Assembly: GCA_938015415.1 (NCBI GenBank)
Contig: CALLPK010000092.1
Coordinates: forward strand, 1 to 41,897
Reading direction: 5' to 3'
DNA length: 41,897 bases
Source: an uncultured Saprospiraceae bacterium
GTDB taxonomy: Bacteria; Bacteroidota; Bacteroidia; Chitinophagales; Saprospiraceae
This document shows, piece by piece, positions 1-9,396 of this stretch. The notes beneath the pieces were generated by a model. It had not been told where the DNA came from, searched no databases, and saw only the letters and a list, made by a program, of their open reading frames with translations. The translations under genes were made by a program, and so were the position numbers. How positions within the stretch are numbered: position 1 is the stretch's first letter; every line of letters begins with the position of its first letter.

Positions 1-222
1 TTCGATTAATCTCTTGTGGGTGCGTAACTGAAACTGCTCGCGAGATTTCTTGTTGACGTGCGGGGACCGCAGTACAGTGAAGATTTTCTTCTCGGTTGGC
101 AGCGGAATCGGCCCAGTCACTACAGCTCCACTATTTCTTACGGTCTTAACAATTTTTTCAGTTGACTTGTCAACTAAATTGTGATCGTAGGATCGGAGTT
201 TGATTCTGATTTTTTGATTCAT
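1..222 (-). CDS. rpsJ: 30S ribosomal protein S10, 3'-truncated by window edge
   Basis: Small-subunit ribosomal protein of the 30S head and, as NusE, an antitermination partner. The first 74 codons are present on the minus strand, starting at the ATG at 222; the reading frame runs off the window at position 1. The translation begins [18 protein letters not shown] and contains [10 protein letters not shown] and [13 protein letters not shown], all hallmark S10 segments. About 25-30 residues of the C-terminus are missing only because the window ends. It lies 90 bases downstream of fusA, the usual Bacteroidota arrangement in which the str operon runs into the S10 operon. Confidence 0.96.
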   Translation of the reverse strand, partial: MNQKIRIKLRSYDHNLVDKSTEKIVKTVRNSGAVVTGPIPLPTEKKIFTVLRSPHVNKKSREQFQLRTHKRLIE

Positions 223-253
223 TACCCTGTTGGATGTTAAATAAAATATAATG

Positions 254-283
254 GTTGCCGGCAAACCGGAATCTACCGGCAAC
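254..283 (-). promoter_or_regulatory. Hairpin in the fusA-rpsJ spacer
   Basis: A perfect 8-bp inverted repeat (GTTGCCGG at 254-261, CCGGCAAC at 276-283) sits between the fusA stop and the rpsJ start. On the minus strand it is followed by a T-rich but interrupted tract, so it is a weak terminator, attenuator or processing site at the str/S10 junction. Function is inferred from position and fold only. Confidence 0.45.
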
Positions 284-312
284 GTTTCTTTTCAATTTTT
301 AAAGGTCGCTAA

Positions 313-2448
313 TTATGACTCAACTGCACCTTTAGCTTTTTCGATTACCTCTTCGGCAATACTCTTAGGAGCTGGTTCGTAGCTTTGAAATTCCATAGTA
401 GAAGAAGCACGACCAGACGTGATAGTTCTTAAAGTAGTTACGTAACCGAACATTTCTGCTAAAGGTACCGTCGCCTTAATCGCTACTGCACCACCAGGAC
501 GTGGCTCTTGACCGGTAGGAATTCCACGACGACGGTTAAGGTCACCGATTACTGGTCCTACATAATCTTCAGGCGTTACTATTTCAAGCTTCATGATTGG
601 TTCCAATAAAACAGGCTTTGCTTTATGAGCTGCTGCTTTAAACCCTTCTTTTGCACAAAGTTCGAATGCAATTGGCTTGGAATCCACTTGGTGGATAGAA
701 CCATCATATACGCGCACTTTCATGCTATCGATATTGTAACCTGCCAAAATACCATTCTTCATCATGGCTTTGAAGCCTTTTTCAGTAGGTGGCAATAATT
801 CTTTGGGAATCGCTCCACCGGTAATGGCGTTTACAAATTGTAACTGTACTTTTCCGTTTTTGAAGTCATCACTATCAAGAAATTCCTGATCGGCTGGTCC
901 AAGTTCAAACTGAATATCAGCGAAAAGACCAGATCCACCTGTTTGCTTTTTCAAGCGTTCCCGGTGGTCAACTGTCTCGGTTAGTGCTTCCTTATAGTTA
1001 ACCTGAGGAGCTCCCTGGTTACATTCTACTTTAAATTCTCTTTTTAGACGATCCACGATAATTTCGAGGTGTAATTCTCCCATTCCGCTGATAACGGTTT
1101 GGTTGGTATCTTCGTCATATCTCACTTTGAAAGTAGGATCTTCCTCGGCCAATTTACCGAGTGCCATACCCAACTTTTCAACATCACTTTGTGTCTTAGG
1201 CTCAATTGCGATTCCAATTACCGGATCAGGGAAAGTCATACTCTCCAGAACGATTGGTTGTTTAAGATCACAAAGTGTATCTCCAGTACGAATGTCTTTA
1301 AATCCAACACCCGCAGCGATATCACCCGCCTCTACTCTATCAATCGGATTCTGCTTATTGGCATGCATCTGATAGATACGTGAAATTCTTTCTTTATTAT
1401 CTGAACGTGTATTTAACACATACGAACCAGCATCTAAAGCACCACTGTATACCCGGAAGAATGCCAATCGACCTACGAAAGGATCTGTAGCAATTTTAAA
1501 TGCTAAAGCAGCAAATGGTTCGTCAGAACTTGGCTTACGCAGTATTTCTTTATCCGTATTTGGATCAATTCCAGTAACCCCTTCGATATCCAGTGGAGAA
1601 GGCAGGAAAGTACATACGGCATCCAATAAGGCCTGTACTCCTTTATTCTTAAAAGCAGAACCACACATCATCGGACAGATGGTCATATCGATGGTCGCAG
1701 CACGAATCGCGGCACGCATCTCGTCAAGAGTAATAGAATCCGGATCATCAAAGAACTTCTCCATGAGTGTTTCGTCATATTCGGCAATAGCCTCAACGAG
1801 TTCCGCACGCGAAGTATTTACAATTTCGGCTAAATCTTCCGGAATTGGAATTTCTTTGAAAGTCATTCCTTGAGTTTCATCATCCCAAATGATGGCCTTG
1901 TTGGTCATCAAGTCAACGACGCCACGGAAACCTTCCTCGGCACCGATGGGAATCTGTAAAGGGATTGCATTAGCTCCTAATTTATCGCGAACATCTTTTA
2001 CAACTGCGAAGAAATCAGCCCCTGTACGGTCCATTTTATTTACAAACCCGATTCGGGGTACTTTATAACGATTAGCCTGACGCCAAACAGTTTCAGATTG
2101 TGGTTCTACACCAGAAACCGCACAGAATAAAGCAACTGTACCATCCAGTACCCGTAAAGAACGCTCTACCTCTACGGTAAAATCAACGTGACCCGGAGTA
2201 TCGATAATATTAACGGTGTACATTTGATCTTCCCACTTCCATTCTGTCTTGGTGGCGGCAGAAGTAATGGTAATACCTCTTTCCTGCTCTTGCTCCATCC
2301 AATCCATGGTAGCAGCACCATCGTGTACTTCACCAATTTTGTGACTTAACCCGGTGTAGTATAAAATACGTTCCGTGGTGGTTGTCTTACCGGCATCAAT
2401 GTGAGCGGCAATTCCAATATTTCTCGTAAATCTAAGATCTCTAGCCAT
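313..2448 (-). CDS. fusA: Elongation factor G
   Basis: Translational GTPase that drives ribosomal translocation and, with ribosome recycling factor, ribosome recycling. At 711 residues it is of normal length for Bacteroidota EF-G. The P-loop AHIDAGKT is at residues 15-22, the G3 motif DTPGHVDF at about 83-90 and the G4 motif NKMD at about 137-140. Domain II follows the G domain, and domains III-V include the conserved GRRG-type loop region and a C-terminal segment [15 protein letters not shown]. The ATG at 2448 directly precedes [13 protein letters not shown], the standard EF-G start. It is cotranscribed between rpsG (50-base spacer) and rpsJ. tuf is absent from this operon, as is usual in the phylum. 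Confidence 0.98.
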   Translation of the reverse strand: MARDLRFTRNIGIAAHIDAGKTTTTERILYYTGLSHKIGEVHDGAATMDWMEQEQERGITITSAATKTEWKWEDQMYTVNIIDTPGHVDFTVEVERSLRVLDGTVALFCAVSGVEPQSETVWRQANRYKVPRIGFVNKMDRTGADFFAVVKDVRDKLGANAIPLQIPIGAEEGFRGVVDLMTNKAIIWDDETQGMTFKEIPIPEDLAEIVNTSRAELVEAIAEYDETLMEKFFDDPDSITLDEMRAAIRAATIDMTICPMMCGSAFKNKGVQALLDAVCTFLPSPLDIEGVTGIDPNTDKEILRKPSSDEPFAALAFKIATDPFVGRLAFFRVYSGALDAGSYVLNTRSDNKERISRIYQMHANKQNPIDRVEAGDIAAGVGFKDIRTGDTLCDLKQPIVLESMTFPDPVIGIAIEPKTQSDVEKLGMALGKLAEEDPTFKVRYDEDTNQTVISGMGELHLEIIVDRLKREFKVECNQGAPQVNYKEALTETVDHRERLKKQTGGSGLFADIQFELGPADQEFLDSDDFKNGKVQLQFVNAITGGAIPKELLPPTEKGFKAMMKNGILAGYNIDSMKVRVYDGSIHQVDSKPIAFELCAKEGFKAAAHKAKPVLLEPIMKLEIVTPEDYVGPVIGDLNRRRGIPTGQEPRPGGAVAIKATVPLAEMFGYVTTLRTITSGRASSTMEFQSYEPAPKSIAEEVIEKAKGAVES

Positions 2449-2498
2449 AATTCTTTTTGTCTATAAGGATAATAAATTGTTGATGATTAAATCTGTTA

Positions 2499-2966
2499 TT
2501 AAACTTTAAAGTGTGCAAAAGCCCGGTTAGATTCCGCCATCTTGTGCGTATCTTCCTTACGTTTTACTGCAGCACCTTCCCCTTTACTTGCTGCGACTAA
2601 TTCGGCTGCCATTTTTTCGGCAAAACCTTTACCGCTACGGCTACGGGCAAATCGAATCAACCACTTCATTCCGATAGAAATTTTACGCTTGGCGCGAATT
2701 TCAGTTGGAATCTGGAAAGTAGCACCACCGATTCTTCGGCTACGTACTTCCACTTGAGGCATTGCATTGTTTAAAGCTTTCTTCCAAACAGCATGTTCAT
2801 CTTCATTAGTTTTCTCCTTCACGATGTCCATCGCCTCGTAGAATACAGTTAATGCGGTACTTTTCTTACCGGACAACATCATGTTGTTTACAAACTGTGT
2901 TACCAATGGATCTCCGAAACGAGGATCTGGGGCAATGTGTCTTACTTTAGGTTTTCTTTTACGCAT
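2499..2966 (-). CDS. rpsG: 30S ribosomal protein S7
   Basis: Primary 16S rRNA 3'-domain binding protein that nucleates assembly of the 30S head and lines the E-site exit channel. The 155-residue product begins [20 protein letters not shown] and contains the S7 signature region around residues 13-40 ([22 protein letters not shown]). The C-terminal helix ends NRAFAHFKV. It lies 31 bases downstream of rpsL and 50 bases upstream of fusA within the str operon. Confidence 0.98.
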   Translation of the reverse strand: MRKRKPKVRHIAPDPRFGDPLVTQFVNNMMLSGKKSTALTVFYEAMDIVKEKTNEDEHAVWKKALNNAMPQVEVRSRRIGGATFQIPTEIRAKRKISIGMKWLIRFARSRSGKGFAEKMAAELVAASKGEGAAVKRKEDTHKMAESNRAFAHFKV

Positions 2967-2997
2967 GAGCTAAACGTGATTTCTGATAACTAATTTA

Positions 2998-3372
2998 TTA
3001 TTTCTTTGGACGTTTTGTTCCATATTTTGAGCGACTCTGCAGACGGTCCGTTACGCCGGCAGTATCTAATGCTCCTCTTACCACAGTATAACGTACACCG
3101 GGTAAATCTTTTACACGACCTCCGCGAATCAACACGATGGAGTGTTCTTGTAGATTGTGACCTTCACCAGGAATATAGGCAATCACCTCAATTCCGTTTG
3201 TAAGACGAACTTTAGCTACTTTACGCAGGGCAGAGTTCGGCTTCTTAGGAGTAGTCGTATATACTCTGGTACAAACACCTCGTTTTTGAGGGCATGAATC
3301 AAGGGCACGCGACTTACTCGCTTCTACAATTTTCTTTCTGCCTTTACGTACAAGTTGATTAATAGTCGGCAT
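2998..3372 (-). CDS. rpsL: 30S ribosomal protein S12
   Basis: Decoding-centre protein of the small subunit. The 124-residue product carries the universal [15 protein letters not shown] segment. Lysines 43 and 44 (Met counted) are the positions where substitutions commonly give streptomycin resistance, and both are wild type here. Asp89 in GRVKDLPG is the residue methylthiolated by RimO in other bacteria. It is the first gene of the str operon, downstream of a strong Bacteroidota promoter at 3495-3524 and a leader of roughly 115 bases rich in T and A runs. Confidence 0.98.
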   Translation of the reverse strand: MPTINQLVRKGRKKIVEASKSRALDSCPQKRGVCTRVYTTTPKKPNSALRKVAKVRLTNGIEVIAYIPGEGHNLQEHSIVLIRGGRVKDLPGVRYTVVRGALDTAGVTDRLQSRSKYGTKRPKK

Positions 3373-3494
3373 ACAGTCTAATCTTTTCTTTTTAATGAAT
3401 TGTAAACACCTATTTAAATAAGGCGTAAATTGTTTTTTTTGGAAAAAAAGCGGTTTTTTTGATTTTCATCTTCCACCTCCCTCCAAAACGAATG

Positions 3495-3524
3495 CAAAGA
3501 TAAGACTATTTAGGTGAAATTCAA
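3495..3524 (-). promoter_or_regulatory. Bacteroidota-type promoter of the str operon
   Basis: On the minus strand a -7 box TATCTTTG (3495-3502) matches the Bacteroidota consensus TAnnTTTG exactly. A TTG -33 element lies at 3522-3524 with a 19-base spacer, a spacing typical of these promoters. It is placed upstream of rpsL, so it most likely drives rpsL-rpsG-fusA-rpsJ. Confidence 0.75.
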
Positions 3525-3579
3525 AAGAGAAATTATATTTATTTTTCAGCAATGTATTTTAATAAAAAAATAAGAAGAT

Positions 3580-4029
3580 ATGAGTGATTTTTTCGTTCGA
3601 AAAGCCGAGAAAAAAGACTTAGAAGCAATTTATGCCCTAGTAAAGGAGCTTGCGGTCTATGAAAAAGAACCAGAAGCAGTAACCGCCACTCTAAAAGATT
3701 ATCAAAACGCCTTTAATGAGGGTGTATTTGAGGCCAATGTGGCACTGGATGGTAAAAAAATCATTGGAACTACTATATATTATATGACTTACTCGACTTG
3801 GAAGGGAAAGATGTTATATCTAGAAGATTTCGTGGTAAAAGAAAACTACCGACAAAAGGGAGTTGGTCAATTACTTTTTGACGCCTATCTGGCAACTGCC
3901 AGAGAAAAAGAAGCGGTAATGGTTAAATGGCAGGTTCTGGACTGGAATGAGCCAGCATTAAACTTTTATGTTCGGAATAAAGCGATTATTGAAAAAAATT
4001 GGTGGTCCGGGAAGATATTTTTGGAATAA
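3580..4029 (+). CDS. GNAT family N-acetyltransferase, SSAT-like
   Basis: Predicted cytosolic acetyl-CoA-dependent N-acetyltransferase of 149 residues. Motif A (acetyl-CoA pyrophosphate binding) is RQKGVG at 91-96, preceded by the strand KMLYLEDFVV. The C-terminal part has WNEPALNFY at 122-130, with the Asn-Glu and Tyr positions found in spermidine/spermine and thialysine acetyltransferases (SSAT family). The resemblance to SSAT runs over the whole length, so a diamine, polyamine or thialysine substrate is the best guess, but substrate is not determined by sequence. It stands alone on the plus strand between the str operon and the convergent prenyl synthase gene. Confidence 0.85.
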   Translation: MSDFFVRKAEKKDLEAIYALVKELAVYEKEPEAVTATLKDYQNAFNEGVFEANVALDGKKIIGTTIYYMTYSTWKGKMLYLEDFVVKENYRQKGVGQLLFDAYLATAREKEAVMVKWQVLDWNEPALNFYVRNKAIIEKNWWSGKIFLE

Positions 4030-4089
4030 TGAATCTAACAACGTATTTTTACACATTAGTTAATAATATATAGCTTTTTTGCTAAAATT

Positions 4090-4117
4090 TTGAAATTAGC
4101 ATTTATTTTTATATTTT
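4090..4117 (+). promoter_or_regulatory. Candidate promoter of a short intergenic transcript
   Basis: TTG at 4090-4092 and TATATTTT at 4110-4117 are separated by 17 bases, a near match to the Bacteroidota TTG / TAnnTTTG pair. No coding gene follows; the next feature is the hairpin and T-run at 4179-4211. This is a weak call in AT-rich sequence. Confidence 0.25.
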
Positions 4118-4178
4118 AGTACATTGATTAAAATGACGATAGCGGCTGTTGCCGAAAAATATAGTGTTTCATAGTGTG

Positions 4179-4211
4179 AGGGGTAACCATTAATGTGGTT
4201 GCTCCTTTTTT
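4179..4211 (+). terminator. Intrinsic terminator after the GNAT gene
   Basis: An 11-bp stem with two G-U wobbles (4179-4189 with 4196-4206) closes a 6-base loop and is followed by TTTTTT. The orientation suits plus-strand transcription. The T-run overlaps the stop codon of the convergent prenyl synthase gene, so the two genes share their end. Confidence 0.7.
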
Positions 4212-5184
4212 ATATCTCTCTCCTCATCAATTCATTAGCTAAATTTCGTAATAACGTTTTACGAGATTCCGGTACGTTGACCCGGTCGAGGTGAATAAAT
4301 GCTTTGCGCAAATAATCTTCCATTAGTTCGGTCGCCTGTTCCTGTACTTTTAGCTTATTATAAATATATGTTACCTTTTTTATCTTTTGGATGGGATCAG
4401 CAGTCGTAGATAATGCCGTCAACAAATCTATGCGATCCTGACCAGTAGCCTGTTCCATAGATTTTAGCAACAAAATAGTTTTTTTATTCTGTGCAATATC
4501 GCCTCCTACTTTTTTACCAAATTTTTCCGGATCGCCGAAAGTATCCAGTATATCGTCCTGTAATTGAAAGGCAATCCCAATATGACGGCCAAATTCGTAC
4601 AACTCGTTCGCATCCTCTTCTCCGGCTCCTCCAATCAGTGCACCGATCTTCAGTCCACCAGCAATCAGTACGGAAGTCTTTAGCTCAATCATTCTAAGAT
4701 AAGCAACGATTTCGACTGATTCCTGCGTCTCAAAATTCATATCATATTGTTGACCTTCACAAACTTCGATGGCTAACTGGTTGAAAATACGCAAGATAGA
4801 TGGCAACTGTTCAGGATTTTTTAGTTGATTGAGATACTGGTAAGTAAGGATCAACATAGCATCCCCAGAGAGGATACCTGCATTCTGACCATACTTAATA
4901 TGCACGGTAGGTTTTCCCCGTCGCAGTGGAGCCTCGTCCATAATATCGTCGTGTACCAAACTGAAATTGTGGAAAATTTCGATCGCCAAAGCCGCTGGTA
5001 ATGCGTGATTAACCTCTTCAGAGAATAGATTAGCTCCCATTAAGAGTAAAACAGGACGCAGGCGTTTCCCGCCCAATTGAAGGATATAATTGATCGGTTC
5101 ATATAATTCTATGGGAGATTGATCAAATAATTCTTTTTGTAAATATTTAAGGAACAATTCTTGCAAATGTTCAACTGAGCGCAT
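4210..5184 (-). CDS. Polyprenyl diphosphate synthase (geranyl/farnesyl type)
   Basis: Trans-prenyltransferase that condenses isopentenyl diphosphate with allylic diphosphates for isoprenoid synthesis. The 324-residue, all-helical protein has the first Asp-rich motif DDIMD at 79-83, followed by RRGKPT, and the second Asp-rich motif DDILD at 210-214. The GGKRLRP substrate-binding segment is at 38-44. A Phe occupies the position five residues before the first motif, which favours a short-chain product (C15-C20), but chain length cannot be fixed from this alone. The gene is transcribed towards the GNAT gene and divergently from the response regulator. Confidence 0.93.
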   Translation of the reverse strand: MRSVEHLQELFLKYLQKELFDQSPIELYEPINYILQLGGKRLRPVLLLMGANLFSEEVNHALPAALAIEIFHNFSLVHDDIMDEAPLRRGKPTVHIKYGQNAGILSGDAMLILTYQYLNQLKNPEQLPSILRIFNQLAIEVCEGQQYDMNFETQESVEIVAYLRMIELKTSVLIAGGLKIGALIGGAGEEDANELYEFGRHIGIAFQLQDDILDTFGDPEKFGKKVGGDIAQNKKTILLLKSMEQATGQDRIDLLTALSTTADPIQKIKKVTYIYNKLKVQEQATELMEDYLRKAFIHLDRVNVPESRKTLLRNLANELMRREI

Positions 5185-5226
5185 AAAAATGGATTTTGAT
5201 AGCTTCTATAATATGTCAACGTTAGG

Positions 5227-5234
5227 CAAAGTTA
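5227..5234 (-). promoter_or_regulatory. Promoter -7 box upstream of the prenyl synthase
   Basis: The minus-strand sequence TAACTTTG matches TAnnTTTG and lies 43 bases upstream of the start codon. No clear TTG -33 element is seen at the usual distance, so support is moderate. Confidence 0.45.
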
Positions 5235-5321
5235 ACGAATGAGATCAGTAAAAAAAACTTAATCCTATTTCCCGCGCAACCTCTGTATCAAAATCACGTA
5301 TTGTAATTAAAATTTAATAAT

Positions 5322-5768
5322 ATGAACGGAAGTCAAAAGACCATTACTATTCTTCTGATTGAAGACAATCCAGGTGATGTAAGACTTACCCAGGAAGCAT
5401 TTAAGGAAGGTAGTAAAAACGTAACCCTTGATGTAGTAATGGACGGAGTAGAAGCCATTAACTATCTATATAAAAATGGACAATATTCAGATAAAAAAAG
5501 TCCAGATTTAATTTTACTTGATTTAAACCTACCCAAGATGGATGGACGGGAAGTTTTAGAGAAAGTAAAAAACGATGATAACCTACGTAGAATTCCAATT
5601 ATTGTCCTGACGACTTCTGATGCAGATCAGGATATCCTTAAGAGCTATAATTTGCATGTAAATTGTTACCTGAATAAACCTGTTGATTTTGATAAATTCT
5701 TTGACATTATACAAAAGATTGAGGATTTTTGGCTAACTACAGCAATTCTGCCGTCTATGATCTCTTAA
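5322..5768 (+). CDS. Single-domain response regulator (Rcp1-like)
   Basis: Stand-alone CheY-type receiver of 148 residues with no output domain. The acidic pocket is E14-D15, the phosphoacceptor is D67 in LILLDLNLPKMDG, the switch Thr is T98 and the conserved Lys is K119 before Pro. The insert after helix 2 (KNGQYSDKKSPD) is typical of the Rcp1 group, small receivers usually partnered with phytochrome-like or PAS histidine kinases. It lies 51 bases upstream of the two-receiver hybrid gene in the same orientation, so the two are likely cotranscribed. A role as a phosphate shuttle or regulator of protein partners is inferred. Confidence 0.92.
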   Translation: MNGSQKTITILLIEDNPGDVRLTQEAFKEGSKNVTLDVVMDGVEAINYLYKNGQYSDKKSPDLILLDLNLPKMDGREVLEKVKNDDNLRRIPIIVLTTSDADQDILKSYNLHVNCYLNKPVDFDKFFDIIQKIEDFWLTTAILPSMIS

Positions 5769-5819
5769 AAGCCCAGATTTAAACCCAAACAAATACGTTG
5801 TAGTAAAAGCCTCCACTTT

Positions 5820-7775
5820 ATGAATGTGAATACTACCCTACATCTTCTACTAATTGAAGATAATCCAGGTGATACCAAGTTAATCAGCAATATGCTGAAG
5901 TCGTCTTCTGTACGTTACGAATTATATGCGGTACCTACCCTTTTTGAGGGTATTGCACTAATTGAGCAGCAGGAGATAACGATCGCTTTATTGGATCTTT
6001 CCTTACCGGATTCTACCGGTTTTAAAACCCTTACCTCTTTTATAGAACGTTGTCCTAAGATGCCCGTCATCATTATGACGGGGACAAATAATGAGTTAAT
6101 TGGCAATCAAGCAATCAAGGCGGGAGCCATGGATTACCTGGTCAAAGGCCAGTTTGACGGCAAACTCCTCGGACGTGCTATTCGCTACGCGCTGCATCGC
6201 GTAAAAAATAATCAAAAAATAGAAGCTACCGCGCGGGAACTGGCCATTAGTGAGAAGCGATTTGTGGAAGCACAGGAAATGGCACACTTCGGAAATTGGG
6301 AGATGGATATTGTCAATAATAAAATGCTTTGGGCGAATGAAATTTTCCGCATTTTTGGATTTCCTCTCAACAGCATGACTCCTACTTTTTCAGATTATAT
6401 CAACTATACACATCCGGAAGATAAAGAAAAGGTTCAGGACTTTTTTGAATTAGCGGCTAAGGATGGCCAGCTACATCACCTTACCCACCGAATTGTTATC
6501 AAGGGTCATACCATCAAACATATTTCGATCCAGGCTAAAATGAATTTTGATGAAATCCGTCAAAAGCTTTTTCTCTCCGGCACTTTACAAGATATTACCC
6601 GACAAAAAATAACGGAGGAGTTGATTATTGAAAAAAATATCAATACTAAGGCCGGTCGTATTAAAGATGAAGCTTTGGCTGATATTAGTTTCCACATCAG
6701 AACGCCTCTTTCTTCGGTGATCAATTTGTTATTCCTGATGGAGAAAACAGAGATCTCGTCCGATCAAACAGAATTAATCGATGGACTAAAAACATCTGTA
6801 GATGATCTATCTATTATGATCAATAACTTAATGAATTTTTCGGTATTAGTTTCTGATAAAATCGAAGCAGAAAAAGAGAGTTTTGAAATCGGAGCATTCA
6901 TGGAAAGTATGAAAAGGGTCGTCAAAATGAGGACCGATAATGCAAACATTGGTCTTACCTTCCTGATTGACGAGAGCATGCCGAATAAGATCATTAGCGA
7001 CACCAAAAAGATCACACAAATCCTATATAATTTAATTGATTTTTTAATTGCAAAAACGGCAAGCCAAAAATCTATGTATTTTAAAGCCAGTGCTCAAAAG
7101 ATATCAACCAAAGACTATGAACTAATTTTCACCCTCCACAGCGATGGTTTGAGATTAGAAGAAAACGAAATTGCAGACTTGTACGCAGCAGAAAAAATTC
7201 TTGAAATTTACAATCCGGAAGAAGACGAAGAAAAGAAACGAATCATTGGGATGGCTATCGTTAGTAAATTAATTAAAATTATTAACGGCAACTTATCTTT
7301 CACCTCAAAAGACCGAAGAGACACGATTTTTCAGATTACTATTCCGGTGGAAGCAGCCAAACAGCCACTGCAACTACAAGGAGATATTCCTACCTCACCC
7401 TTACGAATTCTACTGGTAGAAGATCATTTTTTAAATCAATTGGCAACCAAAAAAGTATTGACTTCCTGGTCGAATCAAGTCTCCGTAGATATTGCGGATA
7501 ACGGACAAATTGCAGTAGAAAAATATCAGGAAAATAATTACGATATTATTCTGATGGATATTCAGATGCCCGTCATGAACGGAATAATTGCTTCTCAGAA
7601 AATTAGAGCGACCAGTTCGGTCCCCATCTTAGCGCTTACTGCCAATGCTTCTCAACCGGAAGAAGAAAAATGTCTTTCCGTTGGTATTAACGATTATTTA
7701 TCAAAACCTTTCAAGCCACAAGAGCTGTATAACCGGATAATGGCAATTTTAAGCCCTATCGAGCACCAAAGTTAG
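5820..7775 (+). CDS. Hybrid receiver-PAS-degenerate kinase-receiver protein
   Basis: Soluble 651-residue signalling protein with no membrane segments. Order: receiver 1 (residues 6-125; E13, D14, phosphoacceptor D59, T87, K109), a linker helix, a PAS domain (about 150-262), HisKA-like helices (280-345), an HATPase-like region (375-512) and receiver 2 (527-645; E534, D535, phosphoacceptor D580, T607, K629). Both receivers keep every key residue. The kinase core does not. The H-box reads SFHIRTPL, so Phe291 replaces the phospho-acceptor His and a His sits one place later. The second N-box Asn is Phe408, the G1 DxGxG is SDGLR, and the G2 glycines are reduced to one. It is therefore probably a pseudokinase scaffold or phosphate sink fed by another kinase. 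Confidence 0.9.
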   Translation: MNVNTTLHLLLIEDNPGDTKLISNMLKSSSVRYELYAVPTLFEGIALIEQQEITIALLDLSLPDSTGFKTLTSFIERCPKMPVIIMTGTNNELIGNQAIKAGAMDYLVKGQFDGKLLGRAIRYALHRVKNNQKIEATARELAISEKRFVEAQEMAHFGNWEMDIVNNKMLWANEIFRIFGFPLNSMTPTFSDYINYTHPEDKEKVQDFFELAAKDGQLHHLTHRIVIKGHTIKHISIQAKMNFDEIRQKLFLSGTLQDITRQKITEELIIEKNINTKAGRIKDEALADISFHIRTPLSSVINLLFLMEKTEISSDQTELIDGLKTSVDDLSIMINNLMNFSVLVSDKIEAEKESFEIGAFMESMKRVVKMRTDNANIGLTFLIDESMPNKIISDTKKITQILYNLIDFLIAKTASQKSMYFKASAQKISTKDYELIFTLHSDGLRLEENEIADLYAAEKILEIYNPEEDEEKKRIIGMAIVSKLIKIINGNLSFTSKDRRDTIFQITIPVEAAKQPLQLQGDIPTSPLRILLVEDHFLNQLATKKVLTSWSNQVSVDIADNGQIAVEKYQENNYDIILMDIQMPVMNGIIASQKIRATSSVPILALTANASQPEEEKCLSVGINDYLSKPFKPQELYNRIMAILSPIEHQS

Positions 7776-7855
7776 TACGTCGGTCTTGATACAAAACATT
7801 GGTTTTTACCTATTTAAGGAATCTGATTCAAGGAAATTTTGTTTCTTTGAGGATC

Positions 7856-9364
7856 ATGGAAATATTGAGTGACTTGATCAGACTGTTGAAAAAACACCGG
7901 ACCCACTACCGGGATGATACAGGATTGCCTATCAATAAAAATTCTAAAATTTACAAATTAGTAAAAGGACTTAGCGACGGTAGTTATGAAAATGAAGACA
8001 GTGCCGCCCAGGCGCTTTATGGTACAGATGCCAATCACATAAATTTTAAAAGGCTTAAATATCGCTTACAAAATAGGTTACTGAATAGTTTATTTTTAAT
8101 CGACCCAGAAAAAATTTTTAATTCTTCCTTAGACAAAGACTACTTTATGGTCAGTCAGCTGCAAACTATTTGCGGCATCTTAAGTCAGATGGGAGAGGTA
8201 AAACTTAGTTCTACCCTGGCAAAATCCGGACTCCAAAAGGCTAAAAATGCCTATAATCCTTACGCTGGTCTAAACTTAGCACTATTAATCAGAAGCTATG
8301 CCACTAATATTGGAGATCTGAAAAAATTCCATAAATATAATGCAGAGGTAACTCATTTTCAACAATATATAAACGCAGAAATAAAACTGAGTACTATGTA
8401 TTCTGAATATAAAGCCTTTGCTGCCAATCCTAAAACGGAAGCCTATCAAGTAAAGGAAATGTTAAGTTCTTTTTTAACGGAGATAGAAAATATCTCAATT
8501 GATTATTCTCCCCGTACCGTTTATTTTGCTTACAATATAATTTTACATGACCGGTTGATTAACCGAGATATACCTGGAACTATTGCGTGTTGTCAAGAGG
8601 GTCTAAAAAAAATGAAACCGTTTAACCGCCCAAATCTGGATAGTCTATTCTATTTTGCCATGGTAGAGGGGCATATTTTATTAAGGGAATTTGAGAAAGG
8701 CAGCATTTTAATTTTTTCCCGAATAGAGAATAAAAGTCTATCCCATTTCAATACCTTATCTAGTATTTACTATTACGCTACCCTCTGTTTAACCACCGAA
8801 AACTATCAGCAGCTAGGAGAGGCACTCCAACTATTTAAAGAAAATAAGATTGATAAATCACAGGTAATCTTTTTTCAAGAAAACTTTACTATTTTTGAAA
8901 TGCTCTATTATATACTGGTTAAGATTGATAAAATCAAACCCACTTATCCTGTAAAATCAAAAATCAGAATTACAAAATTCATTAACGATCTTCCAGTATT
9001 TTCAAAAGACAAAAAAGGAATTAATACGTTAATTTTATTTGTTCAATTTTTATTACTATTAATAAAAAAAGATTACGGCACCGTCATTGACCGAGTCGAC
9101 AAATTGAGGGCATACGATCAAAAATATTTAAGAAAAGAGGATAGTTTTCGAATAACTTGCTTTGTAAAAATGATCTTGCTGATTCCTAAACACAACTTTC
9201 ATCCCGTTGCCGTCCAACGTCACGCCGCACCATACCTTAAAAAATTAGCAGAACATAAAGAGAATAATTGGAACTGGAAAGATACGAATGTTGAAACCAT
9301 TCCTTACGAAAATTTCTGGAAGCTATTTATTGAAGTATTAGAAAAAAATAAAAAAATAAGATAA
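7856..9364 (+). CDS. Uncharacterised helical-repeat protein downstream of signalling genes
   Basis: I do not recognise a named family. The product is about 502 residues from the ATG at 7856, which follows a GAGG; an in-frame TTG at 7799 would add 19 residues and is less likely. The protein has no signal peptide. It is rich in amphipathic helices (many Leu, Tyr, Lys) and resembles an alpha-solenoid of TPR-like hairpins, but no clear TPR consensus was seen. The N-terminal region contains an ALYG-x10-LKYRLQNRLL segment. It begins 80 bases after the hybrid receiver gene in the same direction, so it may belong to the same transcript and serve as an output or interaction partner. Function is unknown. 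Confidence 0.75.
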   Translation: MEILSDLIRLLKKHRTHYRDDTGLPINKNSKIYKLVKGLSDGSYENEDSAAQALYGTDANHINFKRLKYRLQNRLLNSLFLIDPEKIFNSSLDKDYFMVSQLQTICGILSQMGEVKLSSTLAKSGLQKAKNAYNPYAGLNLALLIRSYATNIGDLKKFHKYNAEVTHFQQYINAEIKLSTMYSEYKAFAANPKTEAYQVKEMLSSFLTEIENISIDYSPRTVYFAYNIILHDRLINRDIPGTIACCQEGLKKMKPFNRPNLDSLFYFAMVEGHILLREFEKGSILIFSRIENKSLSHFNTLSSIYYYATLCLTTENYQQLGEALQLFKENKIDKSQVIFFQENFTIFEMLYYILVKIDKIKPTYPVKSKIRITKFINDLPVFSKDKKGINTLILFVQFLLLLIKKDYGTVIDRVDKLRAYDQKYLRKEDSFRITCFVKMILLIPKHNFHPVAVQRHAAPYLKKLAEHKENNWNWKDTNVETIPYENFWKLFIEVLEKNKKIR

Positions 9365-9396
9365 AATACTTCTTACCCTATTTTAAAACCATCATT

